From NCBI GenBank assembly GCA_036160955.1, contig JAYYDJ010000066.1, positions 1 to 36,462 on the forward strand: 36,462 bases of DNA. The letters run 5' to 3'. Positions 8,656-17,232 of the stretch are shown piece by piece. Every line of letters begins with the position of its first letter. Positions within the stretch are counted from its first letter, which is position 1. The notes below the pieces were generated by a model. That model saw only the letters and a program-made list of their open reading frames with translations, had not been told where the DNA came from and did no database searches. Both the position numbers and the translations under genes were made by a program. This DNA comes from GCA-2699365 sp036160955. Its GTDB lineage: Bacteria; Verrucomicrobiota; Verrucomicrobiia; Opitutales; Coraliomargaritaceae.

Positions 8656-9678
8656 GTGCTGGGACTTCTCTCCAATGATATAGGAATCGATTTGGGTACA
8701 GCGAATACTCTAGTGTTCGCCAAGGATAAAGGTATCGTTTTACGCGAACCAAGCGTTGTTGCAGTGTATACTTCAACTAAGAAAGTTTGCGCTGTTGGGT
8801 CCGAGGCTAAAAAAATGCTCGGACGCACTCCAGGCAATATAACTGCAATTCGTCCTATGAAAGACGGCGTTATTGCAGATTTCGAAATTACCGAAGCGAT
8901 GCTGCGTTACTTTATTAACAAAGTTAATCGCACTCGTACATTTATCGCGCCGCGCATTGTAGTTGCTGTACCTTCAGGAATAACTGAGGTTGAGCGCCGA
9001 GCAGTCAAGGACTCTGCCATCCGCGCTGGTGCTCGAGATGTAATTCTAATCGAAGAACCTATGGCTGCAGCCATAGGCGTTGGACTACCGATTGATGAGC
9101 CTGCAGCAAATATGATTGTAGATATTGGAGGCGGTACGACTGAAGTTGCAATTATATCGCTTGCCGGCGTTGTCTTCACGAAAAGCATTCGAGTCGGGGG
9201 AGATGAAATCGACAATGCTATCGTTAATTACATGAAGCGAGCATACAACTTAATGATTGGTGAACGCACCGCTGAAGACATAAAAATTAGGGTTGGATCT
9301 GCATTTAAACTAGATGACGAAATATCGATTGAGGTTCGCGGCCGAGACTCTGTCGCAGGTTTGCCGAAAACAATCTCCATAACCTCCCAAGAAATAAGAG
9401 ATGCCCTTGCAGACACGATTGCATCAATCGTTGACCTTGTGCGAAATGCACTCGAACGGTGTCCGCCCGAGCTTTCAGCTGATCTAGTGGACCGCGGTTT
9501 TGTATTAGCTGGTGGCGGTGCGATGATTCGCGGACTGGATCAGCAACTCAGCGATGCAACAGGTTTGCCAGTTATAATCGCGGATGATCCTCTCAGTGCT
9601 GTAGCTAACGGCACTGGACTGGTTCTTCAAGAATTGGCCTTTCTTCTGAAAGACCTTACTGGAAACCCTAAAAACTAA
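8656..9678 (+). CDS. mreB: Rod shape-determining protein MreB
   Basis: Bacterial actin homolog (340 aa) that polymerises at the inner membrane and positions the elongasome. ATP-site motifs are phosphate 1 IDLGTANT (11-18), phosphate 2 DIGGGTTE (156-163) and the adenosine motif FVLAGGGAMIRGL (about 281-296). The hydrophobic N-terminus MLGLLSN fits a membrane-binding stretch. The start is GTG at 8656, placing IDLGTANT at the usual distance; no in-frame ATG gives the full N-terminus. It is the first gene of mreB-mreC-mreD-mrdA. Upstream DNA is very AT-rich (TATATATAA at 8642-8650), with no Shine-Dalgarno sequence. Rod or elongated growth is implied. Confidence 0.97.
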   Translation: MLGLLSNDIGIDLGTANTLVFAKDKGIVLREPSVVAVYTSTKKVCAVGSEAKKMLGRTPGNITAIRPMKDGVIADFEITEAMLRYFINKVNRTRTFIAPRIVVAVPSGITEVERRAVKDSAIRAGARDVILIEEPMAAAIGVGLPIDEPAANMIVDIGGGTTEVAIISLAGVVFTKSIRVGGDEIDNAIVNYMKRAYNLMIGERTAEDIKIRVGSAFKLDDEISIEVRGRDSVAGLPKTISITSQEIRDALADTIASIVDLVRNALERCPPELSADLVDRGFVLAGGGAMIRGLDQQLSDATGLPVIIADDPLSAVANGTGLVLQELAFLLKDLTGNPKN

Positions 9679-9687
9679 TTTTCGGCG

Positions 9688-10539
9688 GTGCCGAAGCTAC
9701 GCCTCGATAAATTTAGGCCCTTGGTCGTACTAGGGATGTTTATGCTCTGTTGGTGGGTTTTACCCGCATTTGTAAAATCTTTTACGCGCATTAGCTTCAC
9801 AGAATTTCAAGCGCCAGCATGGGTCGTCAGCACACAGCTTGACCGGCTAGAAGATTTCTGGGGGCGCCGCAGTCACTCTAAAATTGAATTAATAAATGCC
9901 GGTAAGGAGCTTGCTCGGCAGAAGTCCTACTATCAGGCTCTAGCCCAACGTCATCAAGTTCTAGAGGCTGAAATTAATCGGCTTGGAAGTATTTTAAGGC
10001 TACCAAACAAGAGAGAATATAGTCACGAAATTGCTCGAGTAATTCGCCGTGACTTAAGCGCTTGGTGGCAACAATTGATAATTAATAAGGGACGAAATTA
10101 TAATATACCTAAAGGAGCTGCTGTGATTTATGCTGGAGGAGTTGTGGGTCGTGTTGCTGAGGTTCGGGCGTATACTTCATCTGTTGAGCTAGTCTCCAGT
10201 CCCAACTTTCGCATGGCTGCATCATTTGAAAACGATAATAGGCCTGTGGTGTATCAAGGTTCCGCACAAACTGGGTTAGGGGCGCCACATGGAGAAATTC
10301 GTGATGCCCCTCAGGACTTGATCGCTAATAGCCAAGAGCCACTAAAGCTGCTTTCTACCGAACTTGGGGGCACCTTCCCGGCAGGATTGGTGATTGGAAC
10401 TGTCCGCTGGCTTGAGCCTGGCAGTAGCGGTATTTTCCAGGCAGGCAAAGTCCATCTAGATAAGCGTCTTTTATCCCTAAAAGAGGTCTCTGTTCTGATT
10501 CCCATTAATCCTGAGAAATACGATTATAATGCTGATTGA
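9688..10539 (+). CDS. mreC: Rod shape-determining protein MreC
   Basis: MreC (283 aa) links cytoplasmic MreB to periplasmic PBP2. It has a short basic N-terminus, one membrane helix (about 11-33), a periplasmic coiled coil (about 60-105, with QVLEAEINRLGSILRLP at its end) and a beta-rich core with the family pattern NKGRNYNIPKGAAVIYAGGVVGRV and a GTVRWLEPG-type second half. Start codon is GTG at 9688, nine bases after mreB. Its last codons overlap mreD by 11 bases, which suggests translational coupling. The protein ends soon after the second beta barrel, giving a normal length. Confidence 0.93.
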   Translation: MPKLRLDKFRPLVVLGMFMLCWWVLPAFVKSFTRISFTEFQAPAWVVSTQLDRLEDFWGRRSHSKIELINAGKELARQKSYYQALAQRHQVLEAEINRLGSILRLPNKREYSHEIARVIRRDLSAWWQQLIINKGRNYNIPKGAAVIYAGGVVGRVAEVRAYTSSVELVSSPNFRMAASFENDNRPVVYQGSAQTGLGAPHGEIRDAPQDLIANSQEPLKLLSTELGGTFPAGLVIGTVRWLEPGSSGIFQAGKVHLDKRLLSLKEVSVLIPINPEKYDYNAD

Positions 10540-11059
10540 TTCTCGCTGCTTCATTTTGTTTGGTGCAAATATAGTACTCCTATATTTAACTCAGTTGGTG
10601 AACTCGAGTCTTTCTGCTTGGTCACTTCATATGATAATAATTGGCCCAATGATCATACTGCCTGCACTCTATTTAAGATTCCGCGATGGTTTACTGTGTT
10701 GCTTGCTCACGGGTCTATGGATTGACGCGGCCCTTCCTGTTCCGTACGGACTCTTCACCGGCGGAAGCATAACAGCATGTTCTATACTATATACACTTCG
10801 ACACCGTTTTCATGCAGAACATAATTATCATCCAATTGTTTTATCGCATGTAATTAATCTAGCTGCACTTATTCTGGTCAGTTGTACGCTTAGTTATGGT
10901 CAATTAGGTTCATACGCTTATTGGGCTCAAGTTCTTGTAACAGCACTGCTCTCTCACTTCTGCCTACTCTTCATCGGCCCATGGTTCTTTAATCTCGAAC
11001 GACTGCTATTTAATTTAATGCATGTCGACACTGATCCAGTAGACTTGCCCATTCATTAG
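10529..11059 (+). CDS. mreD: Rod shape-determining protein MreD
   Basis: Small integral membrane protein (176 aa) with about five hydrophobic helices, including FILFGANIVLLYLTQLV at the start and LTALLSHFCLLFIGPWFF near the end. Sequence alone is weakly diagnostic. The position between mreC (11-base overlap) and mrdA (2-base gap), the length and the topology identify it as MreD. The segment PALYLRFRDGLLCCLLTGLWIDAA corresponds to the family's conserved region around a mid-protein glycine and aspartate (split here for reading: helix, then GLWIDA). It is thought to help MreC act on PBP2 and RodA. No rodA follows in this window. Confidence 0.85.
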   Translation: MLIDSRCFILFGANIVLLYLTQLVNSSLSAWSLHMIIIGPMIILPALYLRFRDGLLCCLLTGLWIDAALPVPYGLFTGGSITACSILYTLRHRFHAEHNYHPIVLSHVINLAALILVSCTLSYGQLGSYAYWAQVLVTALLSHFCLLFIGPWFFNLERLLFNLMHVDTDPVDLPIH

Positions 11060-11061
11060 TT

Positions 11062-13020
11062 ATGAATTTATTTGATGTCCACAAAGGTGAGAATCCGCGA
11101 TTACTCCTCTTTATATGGATAGTGGTCGCAGCGACTCTTGCTTTAATAGTTGGCCTTGGGTGGCAACAATTAGTTTCTAGACCCGAATATGAAGCTTTGG
11201 AGCGTCGCCAAACGGAGCGACGAGTTCTCAAGCCGGGGCCTCGCGGGAACATCTATGATCGAAATGGTCGCTTACTAGTTGGAAACCGCCCTCATTATTC
11301 TGCTGTTGTTTATCTAGATGATCTAAGGCCTGAGTTTCGCAAAGAATACTCTAAAATTATTCGAGCGGAGCGTGATCGACTTATTCAGCAGTACAATAGT
11401 ACACCCGAGCAGGAACGGCCACTCGATTTACCGCTTCCTAATTATAATCAGCTACAATGGACTGCTCGTCATGCAGTAATACTGCGCTACATTGAAAAAA
11501 TTAATGCAATTACAGGTCGCAAAGACAGCTTATCCGAAAGCCAATTGATTCGTCACTTTAATGAGCAACTCCTTCTTCCACTACCACTAGTCGATGATCT
11601 TAGCCCAAACCAGTATGCCCGCTTAGTCGAGCAAATACACCCTGTACATTCCCCCATTAAGATTCACACAGCCTTTGCGCGCTATTATCCATACAAGTCA
11701 TTAGCTGCACATATTTTAGGGTACGTACAAAGCAAACTTCCAAATTCGAACGAGCTTCCATCTGATGGGCTCAAAACGTTCACATTTAAGAAACAAGTTG
11801 GTAAGACCGGCCTGGAAAAATATTTTGATTCGCATTTATCCGGTACTACCGGTTCAGAAATATGGCGAGTAGATCCTTTGGGCTTCCAAGATGCACGCCT
11901 AGAAATGATACCGCCCAATCAAGGCCAAGATTTAATAACAAGCATCGATATAGACCTGCAAGCTGCTGCTGAAACTGCCCTCGGAGAACGTACTGGCGCA
12001 GTGATAGCACTGGATATAGAAACTGGAGAGACGCTAACTATTGCCAGTCATCCGACGTATGATCAAAATAAACTTAGCCCATTTATTCCGCGAACAACCT
12101 TTGAGGCAATCAACAATTCGGGAGCATGGCTGAACAGAAGCCTTCAGCTGTCCTACCCCCCAGGCTCTACTTTTAAACTACTTACTTCAATTGCTGGAAT
12201 GCGAAGTGGAATTATCAACAATGCTTCAAAACACGACTGTCAGGGTGTCTACCGAGTTGGCGACAGAGTTTTTCGATGCCACTCGCGCTACGGGCATGGA
12301 ATTGTTGATCAAGTTGCTGCAATTGAAGGAAGCTGTAACGTTTTTTACTATGCTACTGGACTGAAAATTGGCATAGATGCAATTAGTGCAGAGGCCAAGC
12401 GATTTGGTATGCATGAAAAAACAGGAATTGAGGTGCCCTATGAAACCAGCCGAATAGTAGTGCCTACAAAAGCATGGAAGCGTGAAAGTATCGGTGCGGG
12501 TTGGGTTCCAGGGGATACGGCTAATACAGCTATTGGCCAAGGATATCTACTGATGACCCCACTTCGTATGGCTACATTCATAGCCTCAATTGCTCGTGGT
12601 GAAACCCGTACGAAACCGACCCTACTTGCATTATCGCGTGAAGATAGGATGCAAGTGAACCACGAAGGCGAACCTATTGGACTGTCTATTCAGCAACAAA
12701 GGCAACTATGGGAAGGTATGGAAAAAGTAGTCGGAAATAAAGGAACAGGTAGACTTGTACAAATCGAAAACTTACGTATCGCAGGAAAAACAGGAACCGC
12801 AGACTTTAGAGCGCATGGCAAAGAGGTCAATCTAGCCTGGTTCATTGGATTTGCGCCAGCCGAAAACCCTCAGATTGCTGTTGCCGTAATGGTTGAAGGC
12901 ACACAAGCAAGCCATAGCTACCATGGCGGTTCTACTGCAGGCCCAATAGCGAAAGATATCTTCCTTAAGTTTATTGAAAAGTATCCAGAGCGCGCTGGAT
13001 TTCCAATCAGTAATGATTGA
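11062..13020 (+). CDS. mrdA: Penicillin-binding protein 2 (elongasome transpeptidase)
   Basis: Class B penicillin-binding protein of 652 aa that cross-links peptidoglycan during side-wall elongation. One N-terminal membrane anchor (about 13-37) is followed by the pedestal domain (NIYDRNGRLL typical of PBP2/PBP3) and the transpeptidase domain. Catalytic motifs are SxxK as S369-T-F-K372 in PPGSTFK, SxN as S424-C-N426, and KTG at 576-578 in AGKTGTADF. The start ATG lies two bases after the mreD stop, at the end of the mre operon. It converges with the downstream SDR gene (33-base gap, no clear hairpin). Confidence 0.95.
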   Translation: MNLFDVHKGENPRLLLFIWIVVAATLALIVGLGWQQLVSRPEYEALERRQTERRVLKPGPRGNIYDRNGRLLVGNRPHYSAVVYLDDLRPEFRKEYSKIIRAERDRLIQQYNSTPEQERPLDLPLPNYNQLQWTARHAVILRYIEKINAITGRKDSLSESQLIRHFNEQLLLPLPLVDDLSPNQYARLVEQIHPVHSPIKIHTAFARYYPYKSLAAHILGYVQSKLPNSNELPSDGLKTFTFKKQVGKTGLEKYFDSHLSGTTGSEIWRVDPLGFQDARLEMIPPNQGQDLITSIDIDLQAAAETALGERTGAVIALDIETGETLTIASHPTYDQNKLSPFIPRTTFEAINNSGAWLNRSLQLSYPPGSTFKLLTSIAGMRSGIINNASKHDCQGVYRVGDRVFRCHSRYGHGIVDQVAAIEGSCNVFYYATGLKIGIDAISAEAKRFGMHEKTGIEVPYETSRIVVPTKAWKRESIGAGWVPGDTANTAIGQGYLLMTPLRMATFIASIARGETRTKPTLLALSREDRMQVNHEGEPIGLSIQQQRQLWEGMEKVVGNKGTGRLVQIENLRIAGKTGTADFRAHGKEVNLAWFIGFAPAENPQIAVAVMVEGTQASHSYHGGSTAGPIAKDIFLKFIEKYPERAGFPISND

Positions 13021-13053
13021 AATATTCGAGAAGTGAATGCTTGCTAACCATGA

Positions 13054-13761
13054 TTATAAATTACGAATGTCTGCATAGCACCCACTTTCCTTTTCTAACA
13101 AATCTGGTAATATTTGGATTAGCTTTTGTGCACAACCATAGCCATCGGGCATCGCTTCAGTGCCTTTTGCTGACTTCAGTATCTCTAGTGGGGCATAGCG
13201 CGCATCTGCCGGTAACGCGGTCAAGTAATCTTGCATGGCAGTATCAATTAAACCAGGAGCAAGTGAAGTGAAATGTGTATTTAATTGCTCTCCAGCATAA
13301 AGCTTAATAAGCATATTGAAAGTCGCCTTTGATAGGCTATATCCGTTCCATCCTCGACTGCCAGATCGTGACGCACCTGAAGAAATCCCAACAACCTGTG
13401 CAATCGAACGAGAATTAGAAAATAACACGTCCAACAGCCACTTGTTAGAAAAGACATTTACTTCCATAGTGTCACGAATATCGGCTAATGGAGTTGCGCC
13501 CATATCGCTAATCTGTCCAAGCTTTCCTGCATTTAGAAGGACAACATCAAAGGAATCAATCTCCATAACCATATTACTAACAATTTCTCTTCCGACATCC
13601 TCTTGCCTTAAATCTACGCATCGATGCCTTAAACCTAAATCCATCAAGCCCTCTGGAGTGCGCCGACTAACTCCATAAACTATGGCACCTTGCTCCAAAA
13701 AAACTTTAGCTAAGCCGTAACCAAGCCCTGAACTTACTCCTGTTATAAATATATTTCTCAC
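13054..13761 (-). CDS. Short-chain dehydrogenase/reductase (SDR)
   Basis: Classical SDR oxidoreductase, 235 aa. It has the nucleotide-binding motif TGVSSGLG near the N-terminus, the structural NAG motif (LLNAGKLG) and the catalytic YxxxK as YSLSK, with the preceding Ser in the GISSGAS segment. Substrate and NAD/NADP preference cannot be read from sequence; the compact size resembles sepiapterin-reductase-like SDRs. Start is GTG at 13761, which gives the expected few residues before the Rossmann strand MRNIFITG. It is divergent from the YHYH protein gene, with only 16 bases between the two start codons. On the other side it converges on mrdA. Confidence 0.87.
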   Translation of the reverse strand: MRNIFITGVSSGLGYGLAKVFLEQGAIVYGVSRRTPEGLMDLGLRHRCVDLRQEDVGREIVSNMVMEIDSFDVVLLNAGKLGQISDMGATPLADIRDTMEVNVFSNKWLLDVLFSNSRSIAQVVGISSGASRSGSRGWNGYSLSKATFNMLIKLYAGEQLNTHFTSLAPGLIDTAMQDYLTALPADARYAPLEILKSAKGTEAMPDGYGCAQKLIQILPDLLEKESGCYADIRNL

Positions 13762-13777
13762 TATATATTATGATAAA
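13762..13777. promoter_or_regulatory. Very short divergent promoter region (SDR / YHYH)
   Basis: Only 16 bases separate the GTG of the SDR (minus strand) from the ATG of the YHYH gene (plus strand), and they are almost all A/T. TATATT (13764-13769) could be a -10 box for the plus-strand gene. On the minus strand, TATCAT lies 8 bases before the GTG, inside the YHYH start region. Both promoters must therefore reach into the opposing coding region. The boxes are read by eye; no -35 element is convincing. Confidence 0.4.
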
Positions 13778-14758
13778 ATGGTATTAACAAAATCACAAAC
13801 ACAAGTTAATGTAACGATACACTTTACTCTACTTGCTATTCTTACAGTAACCGCTACTAGTACCTACGCTCATCCGAAAGGTTCCTATAAACATCAACCT
13901 GCAAATCAATCAGTTGGTATACAACATTACGCTGAATTCATAATAAAGGAAGGCAAACGAATCGTACAATCAAATGGAATCCCTAAGCACGCAGTCGGTA
14001 CATTTCCTAACCGAGGAAATCCACATACAATAAAACCGCAACGCCACCACTACGAATGTACGCTTTCCCCGAAGTTAGCACAGTCGATAACGCCAATCAA
14101 TCGCCAACCATTTGGCATCGCACTTAACGGTGTTCTCTTTGATCCTGGTACCGCAGAATTTTTTCGAGGTGACCACCATTCGGAATGGAAGCTAGAGGCA
14201 ATGACCTCAAAAATGGCTCGGGCATTGGATGCAAATCATGCGCATGTACAACCAAGTGGCGCCTATCACTACCATGGTGTACCCAGTGGGCTGATTAGTC
14301 GCCTTACAGAAGATTCTCGCAGTATGGTCTTAATTGGATGGGCGGCAGATGGTTTTCCTATCTACTCATTTAATGGGTACAAAGACTCTTTTGATTCCAA
14401 TAGTCCTTTAGTGGAATTACGTGCAAGTTATCAAATTCGAAAAGGAAATCGACCTATTAGGAGCAATATCCCTCAAGGAACCTACAATGGTAACTACACG
14501 CTCGATTGGGTATACGTCGCAGGAAGTGGGGATCTAGATGCTTGTAATGGGCGTCACGGCGTGACTCCAGAATTTCCAAAAGGTATTTATTATTATGTTA
14601 TTACTCGTGATTTCCCATTTATTCCTCGATCATTTATAGGTACCCCAGATCCAAGTTTTTTGAATCGGCGCTCCCAACAAAATCGAATGAAGGTGCCCCT
14701 TACTAGCCAAGATCAAGCAGTGTCAAAAATGCACCAACTACAACCTAAAGGGCATTGA
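13778..14758 (+). CDS. Secreted YHYH-domain protein
   Basis: A 326-aa exported protein. An N-terminal signal peptide runs to about residue 32 (hydrophobic FTLLAILTVTATS, likely cleavage after TYA before HPKG). The central region holds the family-naming motif in SGAYHYHGVPSG, and the C-terminal part carries the usual LDACNGRHGVTPEFPKG and YYYVITRDFPFIPR signatures of YHYH-domain proteins. Histidine and aspartate content suggests metal binding, but I know of no established function. The gene has no near partner: 16 bases separate it from the divergent SDR start, and it precedes a sugar-kinase-like gene. TATATT at 13764-13769 sits 8 bases before the ATG. Confidence 0.85.
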   Translation: MVLTKSQTQVNVTIHFTLLAILTVTATSTYAHPKGSYKHQPANQSVGIQHYAEFIIKEGKRIVQSNGIPKHAVGTFPNRGNPHTIKPQRHHYECTLSPKLAQSITPINRQPFGIALNGVLFDPGTAEFFRGDHHSEWKLEAMTSKMARALDANHAHVQPSGAYHYHGVPSGLISRLTEDSRSMVLIGWAADGFPIYSFNGYKDSFDSNSPLVELRASYQIRKGNRPIRSNIPQGTYNGNYTLDWVYVAGSGDLDACNGRHGVTPEFPKGIYYYVITRDFPFIPRSFIGTPDPSFLNRRSQQNRMKVPLTSQDQAVSKMHQLQPKGH

Positions 14759-14779
14759 CCAATTTGTTTCTCTAACTGT

Positions 14780-14785
14780 TATAAT
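14780..14785 (+). promoter_or_regulatory. Candidate -10 box for the BadF-type kinase gene
   Basis: A perfect TATAAT lies 13 bases before the ATG at 14799, which would put transcription start about six bases before that codon. No good -35 hexamer is seen at 16-18 bases upstream (TTGTTT at 14764-14769 is too close). This is a pattern call only. Confidence 0.4.
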
Positions 14786-14798
14786 AATTAGTAGTTCA

Positions 14799-15803
14799 TT
14801 GCTAACATTTGCTACTAATTGTATGCATACTGAAAATTCTAAGCGCGCAACCATAGCAGTAAAACCTCTCTACCTCGGAGTTGACGGAGGCGGCTCTAAA
14901 ACCAGAGCATGGCTAGCTGATGAAAAAGGCACTGTATTAGGCCAAGGCGTTGGAGGTTCAGCTAACATAAACTACACAGCTCGAACCAATGCGATCGATG
15001 CAATTCGAGCAGCATGCACGCATGCATTTAAAAGTGCTCACGTGCCAGAGAGCAAAGTATCAAGCGCATGGCTTGGACTTGCAGGCATGGCCCGTAACTG
15101 CGACCGAGATTGGATTAGAGAGCAATTTAGTGAACTAGCTATAAAAGTTGGAGTAAGCGATGACTTACACATTGCACACTGCGGCGGTCTTGCAGGTGAC
15201 CCTGGCATCGTGCTGGTAGCAGGAACTGGGTCCGCTTGCTACGGGCGAGATTACTCTGGGAAAACATGGCGTTGTGGCGGCTGGGGGTCTCTCGCTGATG
15301 ATGCAGGTAGCGCAAGTTGGCTCAGTCAGCGCGCTTTTCAATTAGCGGTGAGGCAAGCCGATGGTCGAGCCACTGGGAATGCAATAAAGCATGTAGTTTT
15401 TGACTTTTTAAAAATCAGACATTCGGAAGACTTTTCTCAAGCTGTCGAAAGCTTGAGCCGTTGTAGTCGTGCACAAATATGTCCCCAGCTTAGTTCGCTT
15501 TACCACGAGGGAGATCCACTAGTAAAAAAGCTTTATAGAGAAGCCGCTTTTGCACTTAGTGAAATGATAACTGTAACCGCTAAACAATTAAATTTTAGTA
15601 GCCCGAAAGTAATTCTCTCAGGCGCTATAGCTAGCGGCGAAGGTCCATTGCATAACTTACTCTGTAAAGAGTTGGAAAAAAGGCTGCCTAAAATTCAGTT
15701 ATGCGAGCCTCTTTACAGCCCATGTGCTGGAGCCTTAATGGAAGCATATCGGATGAATAACATTGATTTTAGCTTTTTTAGAATCAACCACTTTGCCACG
15801 TAA
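14799..15803 (+). CDS. BadF/BadG/BcrA/BcrD-type ATPase, N-acetylglucosamine-kinase-like
   Basis: ASKHA-fold kinase, 334 aa. It has the phosphate-binding loop DGGGSKT (29-35), the second phosphate motif AGTGS (141-145) and the following GGWGSLADDAGSA segment (160-172), the usual pattern of eukaryote-type N-acetylglucosamine kinases. The likely role is phosphorylating GlcNAc or a related amino sugar, for instance in cell-wall recycling; the substrate is inferred. Two in-frame starts are possible, ATG 14799 and ATG 14823. TATAAT at 14780-14785 fits transcription beginning just before 14799, so that start is kept. The last 20 bases overlap the 3' end of convergent ruvC. Confidence 0.85.
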   Translation: MLTFATNCMHTENSKRATIAVKPLYLGVDGGGSKTRAWLADEKGTVLGQGVGGSANINYTARTNAIDAIRAACTHAFKSAHVPESKVSSAWLGLAGMARNCDRDWIREQFSELAIKVGVSDDLHIAHCGGLAGDPGIVLVAGTGSACYGRDYSGKTWRCGGWGSLADDAGSASWLSQRAFQLAVRQADGRATGNAIKHVVFDFLKIRHSEDFSQAVESLSRCSRAQICPQLSSLYHEGDPLVKKLYREAAFALSEMITVTAKQLNFSSPKVILSGAIASGEGPLHNLLCKELEKRLPKIQLCEPLYSPCAGALMEAYRMNNIDFSFFRINHFAT

Positions 15804-16365
15804 AAGCATGGCAGAGTGCCACCGCAGCAGCATCCGAAGCATCATATTTTTTACCAACATCAAGCCCAGTTAAACTGAGAACTGTTCGGGCTATTTGTTC
15901 TTTACTCGCCTTTCCAGTTCCTGATACAGCCTGCTTAATCCTAAGAGGTGCATATTCAAAGACAGGCAGGCCTCGCATGGCAGCCACTGTAATTGCAGCT
16001 CCACGAGCAGCACCTAGTATTTGAGCAGTTTGAAAATTCTGCACATAAATTGTTTCTTCAATAGCAACATGGTCGATACTGTGCTGATTAATAAAGTCCT
16101 CAACTTGATGCCCGATAGCTGCGAGACACTCTATTTGTGAAATAGACGGTTTTAGCTTTAACGTAGATGCTTCTATCAGGCGTATAGCATCGCCATGCGC
16201 ATATTGTAGAACGGCAAATCCACTACCTCTTAAGCTAGGATCCACTCCTAAAATTGTACCTTTGAATTGACTGGGAGCATTTAGAACGGCCTGCCCAGAG
16301 GTCACCTTCGTAATCGCGCCACGCTTGACATAATTAGCCCAAAGCTGTCGTGAAGATTTACCCAT
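15784..16365 (-). CDS. ruvC: Crossover junction endodeoxyribonuclease RuvC
   Basis: RuvC resolves Holliday junctions with RuvAB. The catalytic acidic residues are D42 in LGVDPSLRGSG, E103 in AIEE, and D175 and D178 in the C-terminal DASDAAAVALCHA. The protein is 193 aa, longer than usual, because about 35 residues precede the first catalytic strand; RuvC usually starts four to six residues before it. The extension is basic (KSSRQLWANYVKRG) and may bind DNA, or the true start may be downstream, but no in-frame ATG lies nearer the core. TATAAT on the minus strand lies two bases before the ATG. The 3' end overlaps the kinase gene by 20 bases. Confidence 0.94.
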   Translation of the reverse strand: MGKSSRQLWANYVKRGAITKVTSGQAVLNAPSQFKGTILGVDPSLRGSGFAVLQYAHGDAIRLIEASTLKLKPSISQIECLAAIGHQVEDFINQHSIDHVAIEETIYVQNFQTAQILGAARGAAITVAAMRGLPVFEYAPLRIKQAVSGTGKASKEQIARTVLSLTGLDVGKKYDASDAAAVALCHAFTWQSG

Positions 16366-16421
16366 AAATTATATGTAAAAATTAATTTTATTACCCCGCT
16401 TAGTCTAGTGAATGGCTATTT

Positions 16422-16442
16422 ATTGTTGAATAGTTCAATAAT
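16422..16442. repeat. Imperfect palindrome between ruvC and truA
   Basis: The sequence ATTGTTGAA-TAG-TTCAATAAT forms a 9-base inverted repeat with a 3-base centre and one G/T mismatch. It sits in the middle of the 129-base divergent region, about 57 bases from the ruvC start and 52 from the truA start. It could be an operator for either gene. It does not match the TGTTC-N4-GAACA LexA box I recall for Verrucomicrobia. With no T-run behind it, a terminator is unlikely. Confidence 0.45.
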
Positions 16443-16476
16443 GCCAAGCACTTAGCTCTTCACTTATTGCCCATAA

Positions 16477-16482
16477 TATAAT
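16477..16482 (+). promoter_or_regulatory. Candidate -10 box of truA
   Basis: A perfect TATAAT ends 12 bases before the truA ATG (16495), so the predicted transcript would have a leader of about five or six bases and no room for a Shine-Dalgarno site. No clear -35 element is seen 17 bases upstream. Confidence 0.45.
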
Positions 16483-16494
16483 AGATTTACTGAC

Positions 16495-17232
16495 ATGCGA
16501 TGGAAATGCATTTGCGCCTATGACGGAACTGAATTTGACGGATGGCAAAGGCAACTATCTGGTGGCGCGATTCAAAACGTACTCGAAGACTCCTTATCAA
16601 GTGTGTTGGACGTACCTGTTTTGACGTATGGTAGCGGCCGTACCGATGCTGGCGTACATGCCCAAGGTCAATGTTTTCACTTTGATGCGGATTGGTGCTA
16701 TAGCACTGATAAGTTGGTGCGCGCGCTTCATTCAATCCTTCCAAAAACAATTCGCATTAATCATATCAAAAAAGTAAGTAACGATTTTCACGCACGGTAC
16801 TCAGCAATCGGCAAGCGCTACACCTATAAATATTATTTGGGCAGAGCCAATCCAATCGAAGAGAAATATGTCTGGGCCTGCCGAGACGCGCCGATAAATT
16901 TTACCGCCATGCAAGAGGCAGCTAAACGGCTGGTAGGCGAGCATGATTTCTCTGCATATGGCGCATCGCACGGCAAGAATAACGATCCAAATCCAGTGAA
17001 AAAAATTTACCGGCTTGATTTGTTAAAGAAAGGCAAAAAAATCGCTCTTACTACTGAAGGCAGTGGATACTTGTATCGAATGGTTCGAAGCTTTGCTGGC
17101 GCACTTTACGGCGTAGGTCGCGGTCAGCTAACACCAGATCAAATCACTGAAATTCTTAATTCTAAAACTCGCACTAATCAAATCGTTACAGCGCCCGGAT
17201 CGGGACTTAGCCTAGACAAGGTCTTTTACTAA
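16495..17232 (+). CDS. truA: tRNA pseudouridine(38-40) synthase TruA
   Basis: TruA (245 aa) isomerises uridines 38-40 in the anticodon stem-loop of tRNAs. The catalytic aspartate is D51 in GSGRTDAGVHAQGQ. Other family segments are the N-terminal YDGTEFDGWQRQ (9-20), the HARYSAIGKRYTYKY strand and the C-terminal GSGYLYRMVRSFAGAL. The length is normal. The gene opens a truA-accD-folC series that resembles the E. coli truA-dedA-accD-folC order. Here a decayed comF remnant lies between truA and accD. No Shine-Dalgarno sequence is present. Confidence 0.95.
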   Translation: MRWKCICAYDGTEFDGWQRQLSGGAIQNVLEDSLSSVLDVPVLTYGSGRTDAGVHAQGQCFHFDADWCYSTDKLVRALHSILPKTIRINHIKKVSNDFHARYSAIGKRYTYKYYLGRANPIEEKYVWACRDAPINFTAMQEAAKRLVGEHDFSAYGASHGKNNDPNPVKKIYRLDLLKKGKKIALTTEGSGYLYRMVRSFAGALYGVGRGQLTPDQITEILNSKTRTNQIVTAPGSGLSLDKVFY

